Below, piece after piece: positions 33,371 to 45,059 of a stretch of DNA of 64,000 bases. Under the pieces are notes generated by a model, which did no database searches, was not told the DNA's origin, and saw only the letters and a program-made list of their open reading frames with translations. The DNA comes from Clusia tigrina (taxonomy: Eukaryota > Arthropoda > Insecta > Diptera > Clusiidae). Each line of letters begins with the position of its first letter. Within the stretch, counting starts at the first letter, position 1. Both the position numbers and the translations under genes were made by a program. The stretch covers positions 426,176,740 through 426,240,739 of the forward strand of contig OV050030.1 in NCBI GenBank assembly GCA_920105625.2. The letters are read 5' to 3'.

Positions 33371-35700
33371 TGTTTGTTTTCAACTTTAGTCATTAACATT
33401 GTGTCATTTGCTTTTAAATATTGTGAAATTCTCAATTGGGCCTGCTCGAAACCCTCTCAATGGCGCGTGTCTTTTCTCTCAACCCACTTGCAGGATGTAT
33501 CTACTCGAACCATTTCCTAGTGGGTGGCGTCCGTAAGCAAGCAAAAGTGCGCTCGTTTGCTTGCTTGTGCATTTTTGGCGGATGCACGGGCGGATGGATC
33601 GGATCGGATCACTGAGCGTCTGAGCGTATGTTGGCAGATCGCCTGCAATACGGGAATTAGAGAGGCGGGTGGTAGGAAATGTTTTTTTTTGAAAGCGGCA
33701 AAAATGTAGAGAAGAGCTTCTAAGCTGTCGCACGATAAGGGAGAAGCAAAGACGGGTCGGAATGCATTGTTAGCAACTTTTCACAGACTGATTTCGTCAA
33801 GATTTGTACGGCATACTCCGGAAATCAGCTGCAGCGCTGCTGTAGGGGAATAGTATATAAAATTTGTTCATTTTCGTGTTAGAATGAGTTGTCTGAGGTC
33901 CCTTTAGAGGCCGAGCAATATACTTGGTATGGGTGCGTGTGTTCTTAGTTGGACTTTCAATTCGCTGTTTTTAATGACCACGTTAGGCACTCAAGCCCCC
34001 CAAGACTAGTGCGCTGCGAGTACTTCCAAGGCAGGAAATGCAAATTGTTTGGTTTCTGTTTTTCCTTCCACTTTTTGTTGCATCTACGGTGGCATGCAAT
34101 TCCTTAATGCTACTCGTAGTCTCATTTATGGGCCGCCGCTTGTACGAGTGTGGCTCTTTTCTTCACTTTGTAATATACTTCAAATTTTGCATGTTTATTC
34201 GCGCACATTGCCCCCCAATCGGCGCTGCTGGCTTCATAGAATTCCGAGGCGACCTGCATTGATCAAAGGTGTTGCGTGTTTGAAATTAATTAGAAATTCA
34301 GCAGCAGCAGCGGCGCAATGTCCGAAGTACACGTAGCTCGGAAAGAGTGAAACCATTCACATATCAAACTTTTTCCATTAACCAAACACTGGGTGAAAAG
34401 TTTATTGACTCGCCCAGTCAAAGACAGACTGAGCTGCCTTTAATGAAGTGATAATTATATATAATGAACATATTTATTCATGCCTCCCAGTTAATGTGGT
34501 GCTACTCATGTGTCGGAACGGTAACATACTCGTATGTTGGGGGAAATCAATAACCAAAATGTGGGTCAAGGTAAATTTGGGCTGCGTCGAATCCAGAATT
34601 ATGACAAAGTATTCCTGACCGCTACAATAAATCACGGCGGTGTCACACCACTTGAGGTGGTTGGAAAGAGGATTTTCTTGGCATACCCTTTTGGAAATAA
34701 AGTGGAAAAAGCTTAGAAATCGTAGCTGCATGAATTCTGTTGCAGTGGTTTTTTATGCAGCTGCAGGATTTGTGCTGCAGGGTGTTTAAAACAAATGGAA
34801 GGAATGCTTATTACCTCCAAACTTTAGTTAGATTAGGTACCCGGATTTCTTAAGTTTTTGGGAGGTGGCTCAACTATGGCACAAGTCCAGCATTACCATG
34901 GAATCCGTTGAATCTTGTATCATTTTAGCTAACAATGATGACCATATTTCATCCATCAAGTATTTCTGGTTTCTCAGCTTATGCCGAAGACAAGTCAAGG
35001 ATTGCCGATAGCTTTGAAATGAACTGGAACAACGTAATACAATAGAATTACATAGGACCATTTTGTGAACCAAGGCAACAAATAAACCGATCGTTTAGTC
35101 AAAAAAGGAGCAATGCATCCACTATAGACCCAGCACTATTCTGTGGACTACCTAAATATCACATCACAGATTGGCTTAGAATTTGTGTGAATACCAAAAA
35201 TTTGCAGAGCAATGGACTAACAAAGTAGATCAATGACAGGAGAAGTTAGGTTTGGTCTCAGACAGAGGAAGCTTCACTGGTTGCTGGAGAGCCGCTGCAG
35301 GTATTATCTTAACTGCCACTCAGGTATCATCTTGAAAAACTGGGATTTTTCTCTACAGATGTCTGCAGCACACGCAACCACGAATCAAAAATTTCTGGGC
35401 ACGCTCTCTGCGAGCGCCCTGCAGTCTGTAGAAGGCGATTTCTCCTGATGGGTGGGGAGGGCATAAAGTGCATAGCCCCTGAAACCAACTGGCACATGGA
35501 ACCCTACATTATGATAAAGTTTAATAAGAGCCTGGTCCTGGCCTTGTCAAATTGGACCACGTGGACTATAGTCGACAATTATAATATACCAAAGATTTCA
35601 CGTATTCATTTCCGAAGAAATAAATCCAGAGGCAGCAGATCAAGCGTTCTGGAATCAATTTCTCAAAATACTCTGAATGCCGATATTTCTTTGACAACAC
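33371..35700. other. Intergenic DNA, nothing recognised
   Basis: A CAGCAGCAGCGG run sits near 34,301-34,314 and several PstI-like CTGCAG palindromes near 34,760-34,780. Open frames of 60-97 codons lack recognisable domains. Confidence 0.45.
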
Positions 35701-35701
35701 C

Positions 35702-36083
35702 TGTGTGGCCTCCAGTTGCAATCATATCTTCACCAAATTGATCAATCCAGTTTGGAAACCAATATCAGTGATTTATGTTGTGTTCTCCACTTGGAACCAC
35801 ATCTTCTCCAAATCTAATTCAATCCAGTTTGGAAACAAATATCAGTGATTTATGTTGTGTCCTCCACTTGGAACCACATCTTCTCCGAATCGAATTCAAT
35901 CCAGTTTGGAAACAAATATCAGTGATTTATGTTGTCTCCTCCAGTTGGAACCACATCTTCTCGGAATCGAATTCAATCCAGTTTGGAAACCAATATCAGT
36001 GATTTATGTTGTGTCCTCCAGTTGGAACCACATCTTCTCCGAATCGAATGCAATCCAGTTTGGAAACAAATATCAGTGACTAT
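35702..36083. repeat. 77-bp tandem repeat, about 5 copies
   Basis: The unit contains CCACATCTTCTCC, AATCCAGTTTGG and ATCAGTGATTTATGTTG. Starts recur every 77 bp (for instance at 35,775, 35,852, 35,929 and 36,006); the first copy is more diverged. Because 77 is not a multiple of three, the same words appear in all frames, producing overlapping spurious 75-codon frames. It ends about 190 bp past the edl polyadenylation signal in edl's orientation. Confidence 0.9.
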
Positions 36084-36557
36084 TGTTGTGAAGCACACAT
36101 TTTATACCGCGACATACTGTTGGACTGCAATTCGCGTAATTCTGAGACTTTGCTGAAGAGCGTAGCCTTTGAAGACATTTTGTCTGTGAAAACAAGGATT
36201 TTGTAAGGTAATTCCAAAATTCCATTTGTGATCCAAATGCACTCCACTTCATCTTTGTAAATTTCTCATTTATTTATTTATAATTTTGCATTACAAAATA
36301 GCTTATTAAATAACTTAATGTTATTTGTTGTTAACTATATAAAAACCAAATCGTAAATATTATATCTTAAAACCTTACACAGCTAGTAGGACAGTGGAGG
36401 AACTGCCCACATACCCGATGTACAGGGCCGTTCCCCGATTTTAAAAGGTACATAATTATGCTAAACAAACAGAATGTGGCCCTATGCCGCCCGCTTCTGC
36501 CAACGGAGGCGGAGCGGCGCGCCACAAGTATGTACAGAAAGAATGCCTACGACTAAA

Positions 36558-37088
36558 CTAGGACAACACGGCCATGGCGCGAGCCAAGCGCACACGGAAA
36601 TCACGATAGAGCATTTTGCCACCCACGGGCACCCGGCACAGATACATGTCGAGACTCATCAGACACAGCGCCTTCCCGTTCATGGGGAACTTTTGCGGCA
36701 GGTCGGGTGTCACTTCGAGGCCTTCGGAGACGGCCATATTGATGAGCCACTTCCAGACGTCGGCGCGTGTCCAGTCGCGCGGATCTATCGGCAGCCCATC
36801 GGAGCCCAATTGCTGCAGGCAGGTGGTGCTGTGGCTGGGGTGGCTCTTGTTGTGGCCGCCATTGCAGCCATTACCGCCGGCAGGGGACGTATTTGACGTG
36901 TGGTGGTGGTGGTGGTAGGGATGATGCAGCGCGGAACGTTTCAAAGTTGAGGGAGAAGTGGAAACATTCGCCTTCGACGACCACAAATGTTGGAGTTCGT
37001 TCTCGGCGCGACAATTGGTGTTGACCTGGGTGAGGTCCAAGGGCGGCACGCGACCGGCGTATTTTAGGTAGCTCGATTCGACTTGCAT
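36558..37088 (-). CDS. edl: ETS-domain lacking (Mae): PNT/SAM-domain modulator of ETS factors
   Basis: 176 residues on the minus strand, virtually the length of Drosophila Edl/Mae. From about residue 100 to 174 it carries a Pointed (PNT/SAM) domain: DPRDWTRADVWKWLINMAV, then PQKFPMNGKALCLMSLDMYL, then GKMLYRDFRVRLARAM. No ETS DNA-binding domain follows, which defines edl. In Drosophila the protein binds the PNT domains of Yan and Pointed-P2 and tunes EGFR/MAPK output. The N-terminal half is low-complexity with a His run (residues 55-63, HHPYHHHHH) and Gly/Asn stretches. I start at MQVESSYLKY; the coding exon begins at a TTGCAG acceptor (37,111-37,113), so a 5' leader exon must lie upstream (higher coordinates). 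Polyadenylation signals on minus occur at 36,269-36,278. Upstream DNA forms the right arm of the inverted duplication. Confidence 0.92.
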   Translation of the reverse strand: MQVESSYLKYAGRVPPLDLTQVNTNCRAENELQHLWSSKANVSTSPSTLKRSALHHPYHHHHHTSNTSPAGGNGCNGGHNKSHPSHSTTCLQQLGSDGLPIDPRDWTRADVWKWLINMAVSEGLEVTPDLPQKFPMNGKALCLMSLDMYLCRVPVGGKMLYRDFRVRLARAMAVLS

Positions 37089-37110
37089 GCTGCAGGAGTG
37101 ACGCGATAAA

Positions 37111-37892
37111 CTGCAACGAAAGAAGAGAGAACAATTGATATTAATACTGCAAAAGGAAACGAAATTCAATCATTTGAAAAGGATGTGAGTTATTTGATCT
37201 GTTGCACATTTGACATCAATGACTAACTAAGTGATTAGAAACGCATCAGCAGAATAAGGTTAACCTTGGTACCGACCGCTCTATCTGGAGCGCTTATTAA
37301 TTGTCTTCACTGTTCATGATTAGTTAACGTTGTGAGCGGTTCACTGATGGAGTGGAGAAGAGAGGCACACAATTGCGTCTTGTGTAATGACAACGTTGCC
37401 GCGTGAGCACCGGAATCGATCAATTAGAACAGCTCATTCTCAAGCACCAGAAAGACATGAAGCCAACAGTTGCCCACATGAGTTCATATTGGCCCACTTA
37501 CGCTTAATCAATCGTGCCGATAAGAGGAAATGGCCACCTATATCGGACTGAAACGGCTCACAACATCAACGACTGGTTGGTTGTGGAAGACAAAAGGAAC
37601 CGAACGCAATAGAGTGGAGCAAGCAATTGCTGCATTCCGTTATTTAGCTACACATTCATTATAGAAAATACCGCGGGCGGGAGTTCTGGAAACTGCTCCT
37701 AACAGACAATTTCTTTCAACTGGAGATCTTAGCTACTTGATGTTCCTAGCTACCTCTCGACAGACTCTGTTGTTCTGCAGGAAAATGGTGCGAGTATAGC
37801 TCCAATTCTACCGAAATGTCACTGAGAAAGCATTTGGCAGGAAAACATCGTACTCAAAGAATGGGGTCAGAGATCTCAATCAAAAGGACACC
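37111..37892. other. edl upstream region between coding exon and right arm
   Basis: Probably intron or 5' flank of edl. No exon or repeat could be defined. It is unlike the corresponding DNA inside the left arm beyond 19,439, marking the inner limit of the duplication. Confidence 0.5.
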
Positions 37893-40800
37893 GAAACCAG
37901 ATCACGAGACCACTAAGGTACCACTGAAGAATATCAGAGGTCTCGACATGTGAGTTACTTAATTTGGTGAAAATTGCCACCTCTCAAAGAATTCATTAAA
38001 ACGAAGTAACCATCGACCCACTTATTGCATCCGTTGGTGGCCTCATTTCTTCAAAATGGAAGTGTTATTTCGGTGATTTAAATCACCGCCAAGACAAAAA
38101 GTCACTGTGAAAGCACACCTGCTCGATCTGAAAATTAAAAACTGTTCACTGTCATTCGAAAATATCGAAAGTTCAAGAAAGGAAGGAATCATATTCCGAT
38201 AAATTTATTTTGCTACACATTTTTGGATAATTTAAAGCACTCCTCATTCCCGTTTAGTCATGTCGGACAGACCGGGGCGAGTATCGATATAAACAATTTC
38301 GACCAACCCCAAAAATCAATTCGCACATTTCTTTTTTCAGGAATATGCCTGCAGCAGTACGAAAACAACCATGTTCGAGCGAAAGGAACCGTCGGCATCC
38401 GCTTACCTTGACCAGTCTAGGTCGAAACGAATATCCTTGCTTGACCCTTGACACATTGTAAGTTCTTTCTTATCCATTCCAAATGTTTGTTCTGATTTTT
38501 CATCTCAAAATTAAGAACGAAAAACGTTGGGCGATCAGTGAAGAAGCCAAATTCCGGAACTAAATGTCCTGCCGCAGTCGGAAAAACTAAATCGTGAGTT
38601 TTGTTATATAAAGGACCTTTTTTTTATACACTTAAAATTATGTGCAGGATATCCCCACCAGACGCTAACCCTCAACTCATAACGACTACTTCGGAAGAGC
38701 CGCCCGATAATCCGAGTAAGTAGGGTTCGATTGACAGAAGGCGTTGGAGAATGTTCGATTTTAATCTGATTAAAATTATTTTCGTTCGTTTATTCCCCCT
38801 ACACCCACAAATACGAAAAGCCGATGCTGTAGCTGATCCAGTCACAACGATGCATGCGCCGACTTATGCGCTGGAGCCGTGGTTGCCAAATTTACGGGAA
38901 AGACCTTCAGCAACGCGTAAAGTAGTCGTAAGCGTGCGAGCGTCAAGGGTGAGTTAAGAAGATGTCTTTGTAGAACGAGTCACATTTCTGTTTGCTCTCC
39001 AGCTGCATCGCCGTGTAAAGCCACACCCCACGCCTCGCTACCACGTTAAAGGATTGTCGGGTACATTGGATCGCAAGAAACCAAGAAAAACCCATATCGC
39101 AACCATCCTTGAACAGAACTCTTCTTATCGGTGGATAGCTAGACATATTTATATAATTATCCTTGTTGTGTGGTCGTTTTTATCTCTTTGTGGAGTTTCA
39201 CTTATTCTGGATTTCCAGTGGTTTAAATTCTTCATTAACTGTTTCGGCAAAAACAGACCGAAAACACAAGTGGAATTGATCCAGGACCGTTTGCGAGAAG
39301 TTGCATCATTTTTCTGGTGAACTTTAATGGGGCAAAAAATATATTTTGTGTTGTTTAAATTGGCAAATTTTGTATAACTTTACCACGAAGCATTTGGGTC
39401 ATGGTGACACTGGTCAAGTACGAAAGAGCTGTAATCGCTCAATCATTTTGAAGGTCCACCAATGTGCTAAAACTGAACCCGTTCCACTGTGTGGGATCAT
39501 GCAAGGCCGAACGCATTGAGAATCATTTTCAGTACCCTGATCACAATAGCAGCGAATACCGGGAACAAGAGGAAATAAACGATGACCAGGAGATTCGAAG
39601 GAGGAAGCAACTACTCGTGTGTCAATGCTTGCATCCGCGCATTCAAATAGCGAGAAAACGCACACGAGTCTAGTAGAAGATACGGTAGAATCGCGTGTGC
39701 ATTCCATTAGGGTCTTTAGTGTTTGCCCTCAGTCAGTTTATGTTGCGTCCACCAGCTTTCCTTACACCATGATCGCGCTTTCCCATATTCGAACGACTGT
39801 GTCCGGTGTAGCTGTGGTCATTCTAATCCAAAATCCGCACAGCGCAATCACTTTCGGAAGTGCGATCAAAACAAAGGTACAAAAACAACAACTTTCACGC
39901 GGCCAACGTAAGGTAAGAGGAAGCACCGACAGCAGAGAGCGGATGTGGGAAAGACAAAGAGAGTGTGGTGTGTTTTGTTCTCGGCTCCCTTTCTGCCCCT
40001 TCGCCGCTGCTACTGCGCTCTGCTCGAACGACGCTCAGCTAAGGTTCTGCGTTAATTTGTCAACGCTTGTTTGCCTTTTCCGGATTTTATTAGAGTGCTT
40101 CCGTTGGAGTTGTTGTGTGTTGTGGCTGCGCTCCTCCAATCGGTTAATTGAATTTCACATTTTGTTGCCTTTTGTGAATTAGAAAATTGAACTTTCCTGT
40201 TTGTACGTTGCCCTCCTCGACACTTGCCGTAAGCGTTGCAAAGGTTGGCAGCGTTTCTATGTAAATCGAAAGGAAGTGACTCAACCAGAAATCTGGAGCG
40301 GTTTCAAGTGGGTCTCTTCTTTCAAATCGCACTGAAATAGTTTCCTTTCAAAAGTTTTTCAAGTGCGCAGATGAATTGGCAGCAGAGTTGTGGCAATTGC
40401 TGTTTCTGCTGCTACTGCGGCAGCATTCAAAACTAATTGAAACATTCAACGAAGAAGCGGAGGGGTTAATTAGTCGGAGACATGTGCCGAGTGTGAAAGT
40501 TCCCACGGAATGATAAGGAAACATCCCACTTGAATAAGAGCCTTGTCTTCGTCTCCTCGAGCGAGTCATCAAGTTTCAATCGATTTAAATGCCCAGAAAG
40601 AGTTCAGTCTCGAAATGGCCGCTCTCCGAAAGCCACACACCGCTGAAGACTGGAGACCGTCGAGACACCGAATTTGTTGCTTTTGTTTGTTTGTTTACTT
40701 TGACGCTTAAAATGCTCCACAAAGCGAAACCAAAGACACCAGAAATGAAACCATTGAAGGGAGCCCATGGAGCTAGATTCTGAATGAGAATGCCTCCAAA

Positions 40801-42811
40801 GTCAGAGCTGCCCGCTGCGGCTTTGTTTACATGTCCGGCTTAAAGGGCGATTATGGTCCATGAACATTTGGGCTCATAAATTAAACTTACGCATTCCTCG
40901 TCTTTTGTGGGCAGATGTCGCACACACTCGCTCGCTGCAGGCATGCTGGTTGCGATGGATACTGGCTGGCAGCTGCGATTGGATGCCTCAGTGTGCTTCG
41001 CTAACTTGGGCGGGAGCGCATTTGGAATCGTCTGTTCCGCTGTTAGAAATCACCTCAAACAACGCGACTAAAGACACTGATGGAAAACTGAAGAAATCGA
41101 AATGCTCTTATAACGATTACAGCGGGAATATGGGGTGAATTGAGTTGTAATGGGCAGACTTGGAAATTGAATGAACAAGTAATTTCCCACAGCTGAGGCA
41201 GCACTTGTTCCGAAGAAGAGCTGAGTTGCGTTTTTGACTCATTCCCCCTGACATGGAGCTCTCATGCTCCAGTACAAAAAGACTTCAGAACACTTTGAAA
41301 GTACTTGTCGTAGAAGAAGTCGCAATTTGTTCCCGCTGCAGAAGTTCCCACGGGTTGGAAAAGTTCCCATGAGAAGCGAACTGAAACGAACAGCAGAAGT
41401 GCAGAACGCATGTGAAGCGCAGGCAATGCTGACGCTGATTACAGCGAATGGAAATTGGTTAAAAATGCGGACGGGAGATTATTCCCACAGGAATTCGAAT
41501 AGTTTGAGAAGGGTGAAGGGGACTGCGAAGCCCACTCGAGTGTGAATAGATCTGAAAGAGAACTCTTCCACCAATGCAAGCATGTCAGATGCTTGCCAAA
41601 GCGAATGCGGACTGAAGATCACTCCCCGAGGTGTCTCCAATTGACCGAGACTTTGAACTTTTGGAATTGCAAAGTAATTAAATTAAATTTAGTCTCTGTA
41701 GTGAGGCGGGAGGGGGCGTTATTCCACTCGAAGTGTGCTGAAGTCAAATTAACAAATTACCTGCGAGTGCGTTGTGTGGACGCAGTCTCACAAATTGAGC
41801 TTCTCTCCAAGCAAGTGCATCAACGCATCGAAGCGACTTCAACATTTATAGTCGCTGGAGCAGTCGGACAACTCATAAAATAAATTTTAATTTCGAGTGC
41901 GGAATTTCCAATCCACCAACTGCACCAGTGCGCCAGTCTGAGGCTCTTCCAAAGAAGAGAAAAAATGTGCAGATGCGGAGGCGTTTTGCCGCAGCAGAGG
42001 AGCACAAATTCTAATAAATCACACTCAAGCAGCACGCTTCGCAATTCCCGGTGCAGTGTGCGTGCGTATAAATCCAAGCAGCGAAGGAAGGAAGTGCGTA
42101 ATTAACGGCGACTGACTGCCAACTTGGGACTTCCACAGACGAGTGCGCCCCTTTTGTTTGCCCAGGCGTCTGCAGCGTTTCCGCTTCCTTCGCTTATTCT
42201 GCGCGCTGGCGATCGAATGAAGTGTGTGGAAGGAGGCGCATGATAATCACAAAAATGAGGGAGCACGAGTCAAACGGGGAAACAGAAAGTAAACTTTCTA
42301 ATGAATGATTTGGTCGAACGCAAAAGGCGACTGAGCATTGTTGGTGCTTTCCTTGAAGCAAGATTTTAACGCTATTCCGCAATAGAAAACTTTTATTCGG
42401 GGTAAATTGCTATTGTCACAATTGCATTCGACCACATTAGTCGCGATTGCCCGCGGAGTCAATGACAGGCAGGAAAACTGCATGCCTGATGGTGGCACTT
42501 CCGTGCCCGTGGCGGCACTTCCGCCCGCGCAAACGCAAATTGTCGAACGGAGCAGACAGGATGTGCAGTTAAAAGAGACGCGATCGTAATTTCACGCATT
42601 TCCGCAAAGTTCTCAACAGAATCGACGGAAGCAGCAGAGGCTCCTTTGTGAATGTGAGCGAAGACCGCTGCAGTCGCGCTCCAGATTTGTTTATGAAAAT
42701 CGCTACGTTACGTTGACAGAGCCGCGCGTACCCCTCCGCACCAGAAATAATCGTCAATGTCGAATTTAGCAGACATTTGCTTTGCTTATTTTGGGGCTTT
42801 TGCAAATGAGA
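37893..42811. repeat. Right arm of the 4.9-kb inverted segmental duplication
   Basis: Reverse complement of 14,553-19,439 (see that entry). It contains gene A on the plus strand (38,260-39,320) and about 3.4 kb of conserved-looking non-coding DNA at 39.4-42.8 kb. Compared with the left arm it has about 28 extra bases near 40,790-40,820. It lies upstream of edl, so part of it may be edl regulatory DNA or a leader exon; no promoter motif was identified. Confidence 0.85.
38260..39320 (+). CDS. Gene A, right copy: tail-anchored membrane protein of an unnamed family
   Basis: Six exons (38260-38280, 38341-38420, 38516-38593, 38648-38715, 38821-38948, 39003-39320) join in one frame of 230 residues. 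It starts MSDRPGR|EYACSSTKTTMFERK; the middle is Ser/Thr/Pro-rich; the segment YALEPWLPNLRERPSATRK precedes a basic stretch (LDRKKPRKTH). The membrane helix is at about 173-194 and the 36-residue tail ends ASFFW. Compared with the left copy, exon 4 has 6 extra bases (in frame) and intron 1 has a few substitutions that create a stop if unspliced, supporting intron 1 as real. Both copies keep an intact frame, so the duplication is young, both are constrained, or both. The exon 2 donor is uncertain (38,420 or 38,457). The gene diverges from edl, about 1.2 kb away. Confidence 0.68.
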
Positions 42812-44459
42812 CTTGGACTCGGATTTGTTGATGTTTGTTTATGAGCGTGATTTTTAATATATATGTGTGTGTGTGTGACTGACAGAATTGGTGTGTGCGT
42901 GTGTGTAGAGAATACAAAAGTGTAATTTGAAGTTCGTAGAAATTTTTTGAGCAGCAATGAAAATGACGCGCTTCCTGCCATTTGGCGGGCAGCCACTTTA
43001 AGTACACAATAATTTTCTGTCAGTTTCCGTTGTCGTGTTTACGACTTTTGCGGTGGATTTTTACACTGAATTTTGCTTATGATTGTGACTCTACGCTACA
43101 GTTTGTGAACGTTCGCAGAGACCTTTGGGGCTGGTGTAAGATTTTTGGCGTAAAAAGCATAATGAGTACGCGTGTGATTTTGGGTGAATCGCTTTGATGA
43201 GATAAAATAATTGACTTCCTGCGGGGAATTTGTGTAATTTTGAAGACAATTTTGTCACTACAATCAGGGCAAATCTATAATTGGCACATCGTTAACGACT
43301 TAATTTACGTTATCGTGTGATACGAATTTCCGCTGAAACTAATTTGAGGCAGTGAAGGTGGAGCTTCGCCATCTTAAGGCACAGTTATAATAGAGGGAGT
43401 GGAGCATAATGAAGAGGAACACACTTAACTGAGGGCTAAGTAGCGTTATGTTAAATATAAGAGTTGTAGTTTGAAATGTTCTATTCGATATCCATTTCGT
43501 CTGCTACCCCTTTCCCACTACCCTACGAACTCGACAAACAAGTATTAAAAAAGCAAAGAAAACTTATTAAAAGTTATATTATTATTAATATTATTATTAT
43601 TATTATTATTATTATACTTTAAACCACAATGAACTATATCTGCAGGGGTTTGGGGGAATGACTAATAGTTACCGGGGCTTTCGACTCAAAGAGAAAAAGG
43701 TTAGGAAAGAATAATTTTTGACAACAAACCCGGCCAGGATTTGAAACCGCGACCCCCGAGAACAAAACTCACAAATTAAATCTAGAATAAATGAAATGCG
43801 TTGCTTTATCTTTCTCGGTAATCCTCAGAATTATTTGTGCTGTTCTCTGTGTCCCCCACGCTATCAACCATAAACCATGACTCATCACTGAAACTATTGT
43901 GCTCGTCGTGCTGGAGTCCATAGTACAAATTTCTCGAATTCATTGAAATGATGTCGAAAATAGGCAATATTATTTAACAGAAGAACGGTGCAGTTAAGTT
44001 GTGAGTTGAAAGTAGCAGTATGGCAACAGTTATTTAAAGCAAAAATGAAACTTTAGCGTTCAATTTGTCAACTTTTTCTCAGGTGATTTGTTATTAATAT
44101 AAACTATTTTCATTGAAGCTAAAATATCAACCAAGTTTCTTTGTATTATGTATAATCCAGTCCTCTGATATGAGTTAACTAATTAATCAATCGCTTAAAA
44201 TAATTAGGGTTTCTTTATAAATATTGCATATTAGACCTTTTGCCTCGTTAGGTTTCATAAGATTAGTGATAGACGGGGCACAAAATATAGTTAGAAACCG
44301 ATTTCGACAAATTTGAAATATTTTTTGGAGATTTTGATATATTATTTTATACGATTTCTACAGCAGCTGCAGACATATTGAGGAACATATAATTTGCAAG
44401 TCCTCTGCATGAATTGCAATGAAGAAAGTCCCCGTTTGCCAGACCTCTTTGGTAATTCA
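42812..44459. other. Intergenic DNA with microsatellites
   Basis: (GT)n runs occur near 42,863-42,878 and 42,891-42,905, and an (ATT)n tract at about 43,577-43,615. Bases 43,620-43,780 share a dispersed repeat with 53,825-53,990 (GGGTTTnGGG..., CTTTCGACTC, AAGAGA). No gene seen. Confidence 0.55.
43620..43780 (+). repeat. Dispersed repeat shared with 53.8-54.0 kb
   Basis: Words in common and in order: ATAT-TGCA-GGGTTT-GG, ACTAnTAGnnAC, CTTTCGACTCnAAGAGA and a later CC-GACCC/CAACCCG segment. In the 53-kb copy this follows a LINE C-terminal coding remnant, so both are probably LINE 3' untranslated regions, preceded here by an ATT-rich tract. Confidence 0.55.
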
Positions 44460-44660
44460 ATTTTTAAAGAGTAATTCACATCTAGCGTACACTTTACTCA
44501 GGGTACGTTCACTGTTAAAAAAAATTCCAGTCTGGCGTACACTTTGATCAGGGTACGTTCAATGTTCAAAAAGTAATTCCCGTCTGGCGAACACTTCGAT
44601 CAGGGTACGTTCAATGTTTAAAGAGTAATTCGCATTTGGCGAACACTTTGATTCAGCATT
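44460..44660. repeat. About 51-bp tandem repeat, 4 copies
   Basis: TCTGGCGTACACTTTGATCA with variants recurs at about 44,481, 44,531, 44,583 and 44,634, each followed by GGGTACGTTCAATGTT in the first three. Confidence 0.8.
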
Positions 44661-45059
44661 TAAAGTGGCTTCGAATGAGAACCAGAGAAACTTATTAGCG
44701 GCTAATTTTTTACCCACGAAACCTTGTGCCTATTGCAGCTTTGGTTAATGTTAATCAAACCAAAATAAATAAGTCTTAAAGTGGTTACTATCCACTAAAG
44801 TGTCAAGTTCGCAAAGAAAGACACGATTGAACCAAGTACTGGGAGAGGAAAATAAGTGTTAACGACAACTCATCAAAAGTTAAGACCTCCAAATTTAAGG
44901 CGGATATCCGCAATCTTGTAATTATTGAGTTTCATTGCTGAGACAATTGGCAAAACCTCACAAATGTGCAAAACACTACAAATGCGGAATTTCAGAGCTA
45001 GCTTTCGTTGCTCAACAAAATCACTAAACTCATTTCTCGCTGGTTGAACTGACCCTGCT

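Noticed and set aside
39464..39673. 69-codon frame after gene A (LNPFHCVGSC..., partner 17,661-17,873)
   Set aside because: No ATG in the right copy, no clear splice partner and no known domain. Could be an untranslated or unrelated exon; not enough to call.
39619..40182. 187-codon plus frame in the right arm (partner 17,154-17,639)
   Set aside because: The composition looks like translated non-coding DNA (runs such as LCSND, CCVLW), without domain or splice support. The left copy has a different start and length, so the frame is not preserved as a gene would be.
14553..42811. Inverted arms as a pure assembly error
   Set aside because: Arms have independent indels and unique flanks on both sides and lie in opposite orientation around 18.5 kb of unique DNA. 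An artefact is possible but not favoured; long reads would settle it.
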